Part shown: in pieces, positions 58,183-64,000 of the stretch
Position numbering within the stretch: the first letter of the stretch is position 1
How the letters are laid out: every line of letters starts with the position of its first letter
From: Megalopta genalis
Taxonomy: Eukaryota; Arthropoda; Insecta; Hymenoptera; Halictidae
DNA length: 64,000 bases
Direction of reading: 5' to 3'
NCBI RefSeq assembly: GCF_051020955.1
Contig: NW_027476099.1
Span: 1,536,001 to 1,600,000 of the forward strand
The notes under the pieces: generated by a model
The model's input: only the letters and a program-made list of their open reading frames with translations
Databases searched by the model: none
What the model was told of the DNA's origin: nothing
Position numbers and translations under genes: made by a program

Positions 58183-58974
58183 TTCATTTCTCTATTCGCT
58201 CATTTGTTCATTTGTTCGTTTGCTCATTTGTTCATTTGTTCATTTGTTTATTTGTTCATTTGTTCATTTGTTCATTTGTTCATATGTTCATTTGTTCATT
58301 TGTCCATTTGTTCATTTGTTCTTTTTTTCATTCGTTCATTTGTTCATTTGTTCATTTGTTCATTTGTTCATTTGTTCATTCGTTCATTTGTTCATTTGTA
58401 TATTTGTTCATTTGTGCGATTTTCTATTCGCTCATTTGTTCATTTGTTCATTTGTTCATTCGTTCATTTGTTCATTTGTTCATTTGTTCATTTGTTCTTT
58501 TGTTCATTTGTTCATTTGTTCATTTGTTCATTTGTTCATTTGTTCATTTGTACAATTGTACAATTGTTCATTCGTTCATTTGTTCATTTGTTCATTCGTT
58601 CATTTGTCTATTCGCTCATTTGTTCATTTTTTCATTTGTTCATTTGTTCATTTGTTCATTTGTTCATTTGTTCATTTGTTCATTTGTTCATTTGTTCCTT
58701 TGTTCATTTGTTCATTTGTTCATTTGTTCATTTGTTCACTTGTTCATTTGTTCACTTGGTCATTTGTTCATTTGTTCAATTGTTCATTTGTTCATTTGTT
58801 CATTTGTTCATTTGCTCATTTGTTCATTCGTTCATTTGTTCATTTGTCCATTTGTTCATTTGTCCATTTCTTCATTTGTTCATTTGTTCATTCGTTCATT
58901 TGTTCATTTGTTCATTTGTTCATTTGTTCATTTGTTCATTTGTCCGTTTGTTCATTTGTCCGTTTGTTCATGTG
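58183..58974 (+). repeat. P-core copy 5 (99 units)
   Basis: Complete landmark order with TATATTTG at 58399. Differences from copies 1-4: TACAATTG doubled, TTCAATTG and CTCATTTG near 58.77-58.81 kb, and TCCATTTC replacing the second TCCATTTG at 58863. Confidence 0.87.
58548..58563. repeat. 16-bp perfect palindrome, HOR-6 copy 1
   Basis: Doubling of TACAATTG creates TTGTACAATTGTACAA, which equals its own reverse complement. It is the longest perfect palindrome I noticed; the ordinary array has none. Confidence 0.9.
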
Positions 58975-59982
58975 TTCATTTGTTCATTTGTTCATTTGTT
59001 CATTTGTTCATTTGTCCGTTTGTTCATTTGTCCGTTTGTTCATGTGTTCATTTGTTCATTTGTTCATTTGTTCATTTGTTCATTTGTTCATTTGTTCATT
59101 TGTTCATTTGTTCATTTGTTCATTTGTTCATTTGTTCATTTGTTCATTTGTTCATTCGTTCATTTGTTCATTTGTTCATTTGTTCATTTGTTCATTTGTT
59201 CATTTGTCCATTTGTTCATTTGTTCATTTGTTCATTTCTTTACTTGTCCATCTGTTCATTTGTTCATTTGCTCATTTGTTCATTTGTTCATTTGTTTATT
59301 TGTTCATTTGTTCATTTGTTCGTTTGTTCATTTGTTCATTTGTTCGTTTGTTCATTTGCTCACTTGCTCATTTGTTCATTTGTTCATTTGTTCATTTGCT
59401 CATTTGTTCATTTGTTCATTTGTCCATTTCTTCATTTGTTCATTTGTTCATTCGTTCATTTGTTCATTTGTTCATTTGTTCATTTGTTCATTTGTTCATT
59501 TGTCCGTTTGTTCATTTGTCCGTTTGTTCATGTGTTCATTTGTTCATTTGTTCATTTGTTCATTTGTCCGTTTGTTCATTTGTCCGTTTGTTCATGTGTT
59601 CATTTGTTCATTTGTTCATTTGTTCATTTGTTCATTTGTTCATTTGTTCATTTGTTCATTTGTTCATTTGTTCATTTGTTCATTTGTTCATTTGTTCATT
59701 TGTTCATTCGTTCATTTGTTCATTTGTTCATTTGTTCATTTGTTCATTTGTTCATTTGTCCATTTGTTCATTTGTTCATTTGTTCATTTCTTTACTTGTC
59801 CATCTGTTCATTTGTTCATTTGCTCATTTGTTCATTTGTTCATTTGTTCATTTGTTTATTTGTTCATTTGTTCATTTGTTCGTTTGTTCATTTGTTCATT
59901 TGTTCGTTTGTTCATTTGCTCACTTGCTCATTTGTTCATTTGTTCATTTGTTCATTTGCTCATTTGTTCATTTGTTCATTTG
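58863..59982 (+). repeat. 560-bp tandem duplication inside HOR-6 copy 1
   Basis: TCCATTTC, TTCATTCG, TCCGTTTG pair and TTCATGTG (58967 and 59527) recur at 560 bp. Later landmarks, including the second TCCGTTTG set and TTTACTTG-TCCATCTG, recur at 552 bp because one unit was lost. The same structure is present in HOR-6 copy 2. Confidence 0.87.
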
Positions 59983-60614
59983 TTCATTTGTTCATTTGTT
60001 CATTTGTTCATTTGATCATTTGTTCATTTGTTCATTTGTTCATTTGTTCATTCGTTCATTTGTTCATTTGTTCATTTGTACAATTGTTCATTCGTTCATT
60101 TGTTCATTTGTTCATTCGTTCATTTGTCTATTCGCTCATTTGTTCATTTTTTCATTTGTTCATTTGTTCATTTGTTCATTTGTATATTTGTTCATTTGTG
60201 CGATTGTCTATTCGCTCATTTGTTCATTTGTTCATTTGTTCATTTGTTCATTTGTTCATTTGTTCATTTGTTCATTTGTGCGATTGTCTATTCGCTCATT
60301 TGTTCATTTGTTAATTCGTTCATTTGCCTATTCGCTCATTTGTTCATTTGTTCATTTGTTCATTTGTTCATTTGCTCATTTGCTCATTTGCTCATTTGCT
60401 CATTTGTTCATTTGTTGATTTGTTCATTTGTGCATTTGTTCATTTGTTCATTTGTTCATTTGTTCATTTGTTCTTTCGATCATTTGTTCATTTGTTCATT
60501 CGTTCATTTGTCTATTCGCTCATTTGTACATTTGTTCGTTTGTTCATTTGTTCATTTGTTCGTTTGTTCATTTGTTCATTTGTCTATTCGCTCATTTGTT
60601 TATTTGTTCATTCG

Positions 60615-61406
60615 TTCATTTCTCTATTCGCTCATTTGTTCATTTGTTCGTTTGCTCATTTGTTCATTTGTTCATTTGTTTATTTGTTCATTTGTTCATT
60701 TGTTCATTTGTTCATATGTTCATTTGTTCATTTGTCCATTTGTTCATTTGTTCTTTTTTTCATTCGTTCATTTGTTCATTTGTTCATTTGTTCATTTGTT
60801 CATTTGTTCATTCGTTCATTTGTTCATTTGTATATTTGTTCATTTGTGCGATTTTCTATTCGCTCATTTGTTCATTTGTTCATTTGTTCATTCGTTCATT
60901 TGTTCATTTGTTCATTTGTTCATTTGTTCTTTTGTTCATTTGTTCATTTGTTCATTTGTTCATTTGTTCATTTGTTCATTTGTACAATTGTACAATTGTT
61001 CATTCGTTCATTTGTTCATTTGTTCATTCGTTCATTTGTCTATTCGCTCATTTGTTCATTTTTTCATTTGTTCATTTGTTCATTTGTTCATTTGTTCATT
61101 TGTTCATTTGTTCATTTGTTCATTTGTTCCTTTGTTCATTTGTTCATTTGTTCATTTGTTCATTTGTTCACTTGTTCATTTGTTCACTTGGTCATTTGTT
61201 CATTTGTTCAATTGTTCATTTGTTCATTTGTTCATTTGTTCATTTGCTCATTTGTTCATTCGTTCATTTGTTCATTTGTCCATTTGTTCATTTGTCCATT
61301 TCTTCATTTGTTCATTTGTTCATTCGTTCATTTGTTCATTTGTTCATTTGTTCATTTGTTCATTTGTTCATTTGTCCGTTTGTTCATTTGTCCGTTTGTT
61401 CATGTG
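60615..61406 (+). repeat. P-core copy 6 (99 units)
   Basis: Duplicate of P-core copy 5 at 2,432 bp; same length, same private marks. TATATTTG is at 60831. Confidence 0.88.
60980..60995. repeat. 16-bp perfect palindrome, HOR-6 copy 2
   Basis: Second copy of the palindrome at 58548, offset 2,432 bp. Confidence 0.9.
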
Positions 61407-62310
61407 TTCATTTGTTCATTTGTTCATTTGTTCATTTGTTCATTTGTCCGTTTGTTCATTTGTCCGTTTGTTCATGTGTTCATTTGTTCATTTGTTCATT
61501 TGTTCATTTGTTCATTTGTTCATTTGTTCATTTGTTCATTTGTTCATTTGTTCATTTGTTCATTTGTTCATTTGTTCATTTGTTCATTCGTTCATTTGTT
61601 CATTTGTTCATTTGTTCATTTGTTCATTTGTTCATTTGTCCATTTGTTCATTTGTTCATTTGTTCATTTCTTTACTTGTCCATCTGTTCATTTGTTCATT
61701 TGCTCATTTGTTCATTTGTTCATTTGTTTATTTGTTCATTTGTTCATTTGTTCGTTTGTTCATTTGTTCATTTGTTCGTTTGTTCATTTGCTCACTTGCT
61801 CATTTGTTCATTTGTTCATTTGTTCATTTGCTCATTTGTTCATTTGTTCATTTGTCCATTTCTTCATTTGTTCATTTGTTCATTCGTTCATTTGTTCATT
61901 TGTTCATTTGTTCATTTGTTCATTTGTTCATTTGTCCGTTTGTTCATTTGTCCGTTTGTTCATGTGTTCATTTGTTCATTTGTTCATTTGTTCATTTGTC
62001 CGTTTGTTCATTTGTCCGTTTGTTCATGTGTTCATTTGTTCATTTGTTCATTTGTTCATTTGTTCATTTGTTCATTTGTTCATTTGTTCATTTGTTCATT
62101 TGTTCATTTGTTCATTTGTTCATTTGTTCATTTGTTCATTCGTTCATTTGTTCATTTGTTCATTTGTTCATTTGTTCATTTGTTCATTTGTCCATTTGTT
62201 CATTTGTTCATTTGTTCATTTCTTTACTTGTCCATCTGTTCATTTGTTCATTTGCTCATTTGTTCATTTGTTCATTTGTTCATTTGTTTATTTGTTCATT
62301 TGTTCATTTG

Positions 62311-63654
62311 TTCGTTTGTTCATTTGTTCATTTGTTCGTTTGTTCATTTGCTCACTTGCTCATTTGTTCATTTGTTCATTTGTTCATTTGCTCATTTGTT
62401 CATTTGTTCATTTGTTCATTTGTTCATTTGTTCATTTGTTCATTTGATCATTTGTTCATTTGTTCATTTGTTCATTTGTTCATTCGTTCATTTGTTCATT
62501 TGTTCATTTGTACAATTGTTCATTCGTTCATTTGTTCATTTGTTCATTCGTTCATTTGTCTATTCGCTCATTTGTTCATTTTTTCATTTGTTCATTTGTT
62601 CATTTGTTCATTTGTATATTTGTTCATTTGTGCGATTGTCTATTCGCTCATTTGTTCATTTGTTCATTTGTTCATTTGTTCATTTGTTCATTTGTTCATT
62701 TGTTCATTTGTGCGATTGTCTATTCGCTCATTTGTTCATTTGTTAATTCGTTCATTTGCCTATTCGCTCATTTGTTCATTTGTTCATTTGTTCATTTGTT
62801 CATTTGCTCATTTGCTCATTTGCTCATTTGCTCATTTGTTCATTTGTTGATTTGTTCATTTGTGCATTTGTTCATTTGTTCATTTGTTCATTTGTTCATT
62901 TGTTCTTTCGATCATTTGTTCATTTGTTCATTCGTTCATTTGTCTATTCGCTCATTTGTACATTTGTTCGTTTGTTCATTTGTTCATTTGTTCGTTTGTT
63001 CATTTGCTCACTTGCTCATTTGTTCATTTGTTCATTTGTTCATTTGCTCATTTGTTCATTTGTTCATTTGTTCATTTGTTCATTTGTTCATTTGTTCATT
63101 TGATCATTTGTTCATTTGTTCATTTGTTCATTTGTTCATTCGTTCATTTGTTCATTTGTTCATTTGTACAATTGTTCATTCGTTCATTTGTTCATTTGTT
63201 CATTCGTTCATTTGTCTATTCGCTCATTTGTTCATTTTTTCATTTGTTCATTTGTTCATTTGTTCATTTGTATATTTGTTCATTTGTGCGATTGTCTATT
63301 CGCTCATTTGTTCATTTGTTCATTTGTTCATTTGTTCATTTGTTCATTTGTTCATTTGTTCATTTGTGCGATTGTCTATTCGCTCATTTGTTCATTTGTT
63401 AATTCGTTCATTTGCCTATTCGCTCATTTGTTCATTTGTTCATTTGTTCATTTGTTCATTTGCTCATTTGCTCATTTGCTCATTTGCTCATTTGTTCATT
63501 TGTTGATTTGTTCATTTGTGCATTTGTTCATTTGTTCATTTGTTCATTTGTTCATTTGTTCTTTCGATCATTTGTTCATTTGTTCATTCGTTCATTTGTC
63601 TATTCGCTCATTTGTACATTTGTTCATTTGTTCATTTGTTCCTTCGTTCATTTT
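62311..63654 (+). repeat. 656-bp tandem duplication (82 units)
   Basis: CTCACTTG at 62351 and 63007, the TACAATTG, TATATTTG, module V and module M series, and TTCTTTCG-ATCATTTG all recur at 656 bp. The match begins at TTCGTTTG (62311 and 62967). In the left copy TACATTTG (62959) runs into TTCGTTTG; in the right copy TACATTTG (63615) runs into TTCATTTG, TTCATTTG, TTCCTTCG as in HOR-3. The former is therefore the duplication junction. Confidence 0.88.
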
Positions 63655-64000
63655 TCTATTCGCTCATTTGTTCATTTGTTCATTCGATCATTTGTCTATT
63701 CGCTCATTTGTTCATTTGTTCATTTGTTCATTTGTTCATTTGTTCATTAGTGCGATTGTCTATTCGCTCATTTGTTCATTTGTTAATTCGTTCATTTGCC
63801 TATTCGCTCATTTGTTAATTTGTTATTTTGTTCATTTGTTCATTTGTTCATTTGTTCATTTGTTCATTTGTTCATTTGTTCATTTGTTCATTTGTTCACT
63901 TGTTCACTTGCTCATTTGTTCGTTTGTTCATTTCTTCATTTGTTCATTTGTTCATTTGTTCATTTGTTCATTTGTGCGTTTGTCTATTCGCTCATTTGTT
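63655..64000 (+). repeat. Right edge: module V, TTATTTTG and TGCGTTTG
   Basis: TTCATTCG-ATCATTTG-TCTATTCG, then TTCATTAG directly before module V at 63.75 kb (private), TTAATTCG/CCTATTCG, TTAATTTG, TTATTTTG near 63.825 kb, pure units, TTCACTTG doublet, TTCGTTTG, TTCATTTC, TGCGTTTG-TCTATTCG. The array continues past the window end. Confidence 0.85.

Larger units (their letters stand above)
58135..60566 (+). repeat. HOR-6 copy 1 (2,432 bp, 304 units)
   Basis: Contains P-core copy 5, an internal 560-bp duplication (TCCATTTC at 58863 and 59423), a P-core-like TATATTTG-module V segment, module M near 60.28 kb, TTCTTTCG-ATCATTTG and TACATTTG at 60527. Every landmark recurs 2,432 bp later. Two rare forms shared only by these copies are a module V whose second unit reads TTCTATTCG-like (G to T before CTATTCG, near 58.42 and 60.85 kb) and a doubled TACAATTG. 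Confidence 0.93.
60567..62998 (+). repeat. HOR-6 copy 2 (2,432 bp)
   Basis: Landmark for landmark the same as copy 1, including the rare G-to-T form of module V, the doubled TACAATTG and the 560-bp internal duplication. I saw no difference in the landmarks compared, so this is the most recent large duplication in the window, or an assembly duplication. Confidence 0.93.
1..64000 (+). repeat. 8-bp satellite array, (TTCATTTG)n
   Basis: Every stretch of the window is made of 8-bp units related to TTCATTTG, always in the same orientation. The reverse-complement unit never appears on the + strand. Almost every single-base variant of the unit occurs somewhere (for example TTCATTCG, CTCATTTG, TTCACTTG, TCCATTTG, TTCGTTTG, TTCTTTTG, TTTATTTG, TTCATTTC, ATCATTTG). 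Unit starts stay in one register apart from eleven 1-bp shifts listed separately. No non-satellite sequence interrupts the array. Known biology: arrays of this size are typical of eukaryotic heterochromatin; host and chromosome cannot be told from the sequence. Confidence 0.98.

Noticed and set aside
1..64000. - strand ATG-AAC-AAA-TGA micro-frames
   Set aside because: Each is three codons long and simply restates the unit. They overlap by ATGA only because of the 8-bp period.
1..64000. Telomeric repeat
   Set aside because: The unit has single G residues and no G-run. It does not match TTAGGG, TTTAGGG, TTAGG, TTTTGGGG or TG-rich yeast types, and variant density and HORs are not telomere-like. 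Subtelomeric location remains possible.
1..64000. CRISPR array
   Set aside because: Repeats are contiguous and there are no unique spacers of constant length.
1..64000. Heat-shock elements, by analogy to human satellite III
   Set aside because: TTC occurs every 8 bp in one orientation. Heat-shock elements need alternating GAA and TTC at 5-bp spacing.
1..64000. CENP-B box or other known centromere box
   Set aside because: I looked for the TTCG...CGGGA pattern and saw none. TTCG occurs only within TTCATTCG-like units.
1..64000. Bacterial or viral origin of the window
   Set aside because: No gene, promoter or operon is present in 64 kb, and arrays of this size are not known from bacteria or viruses. 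The conclusion rests on structure only.
1..64000. Intrinsic DNA curvature from phased T-tracts
   Set aside because: TTT recurs every 8 bp, out of phase with the roughly 10.5-bp helix turn, so bends should not add up.

Overview
The whole 64-kb window is one uninterrupted satellite array: about 8,000 head-to-tail copies of an 8-bp unit, TTCATTTG on the + strand (TGAACAAA family on the - strand). It is entered and left inside the array, so the real array is longer. I see no protein gene, RNA gene, transposon, CRISPR array, promoter or unique-sequence island. The + strand is strongly T-rich, about five T per 8 bases, with GC near one quarter. A continuous simple satellite of this length points to eukaryotic heterochromatin (pericentromeric, sex-chromosomal or subtelomeric). 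The unit matches no canonical telomere repeat, and I cannot name the species.

The information lies in the variant units. Substituted units occur in fixed order and build repeats at several scales: (i) linked modules of 3-21 units, above all TCTATTCG followed by CTCATTTG, usually with TTCATTCG two units upstream; (ii) recent tandem duplications of 336, 464, 560, 656 and 2,432 bp; (iii) multi-kb higher-order repeats (HORs). Human satellite III (CATTC)n, with the roughly 3.5-kb DYZ1 repeat, is a known analogue of this architecture.

Layout: 1-631 near-pure units; 632-2351 small duplications; 2360-9639 HOR-1, four copies of 1.7-2.3 kb; 9640-10775 a 464-bp duplication and flank; 10776-15430 HOR-2, two copies about 2.6-2.8 kb apart, separated by the longest pure run (72 units, 13216-13791); 15431-17151 near-pure then mosaic; 17152-30985 HOR-3, about 5.3 kb in 2.6 copies; 30986-52313 a mosaic with a recurring block of about 800 bp (P-core), a 5-unit diverged cassette and a 12-unit module W; 52314-56390 HOR-5, about 1.2 kb in 3.4 copies; 56391-58134 mosaic with the most diverged stretch; 58135-62998 HOR-6, a 2,432-bp tandem duplication; then a further 656-bp duplicate to the end.

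The array almost never leaves its 8-bp register. I find eleven single-base length changes in 64 kb, and most are shared between HOR copies, so they reflect still fewer events. Orientation never flips. Copies of one HOR differ mainly by whole units in pure runs, for example 24/27/26 and 23/21/25. This fits in-register unequal exchange, conversion or slippage. Because 8 is not a multiple of 3, all three + frames read the same octapeptide and stay open for thousands of codons. These frames are artefacts: they lack ATG starts, and every - strand frame is closed every 24 bp.
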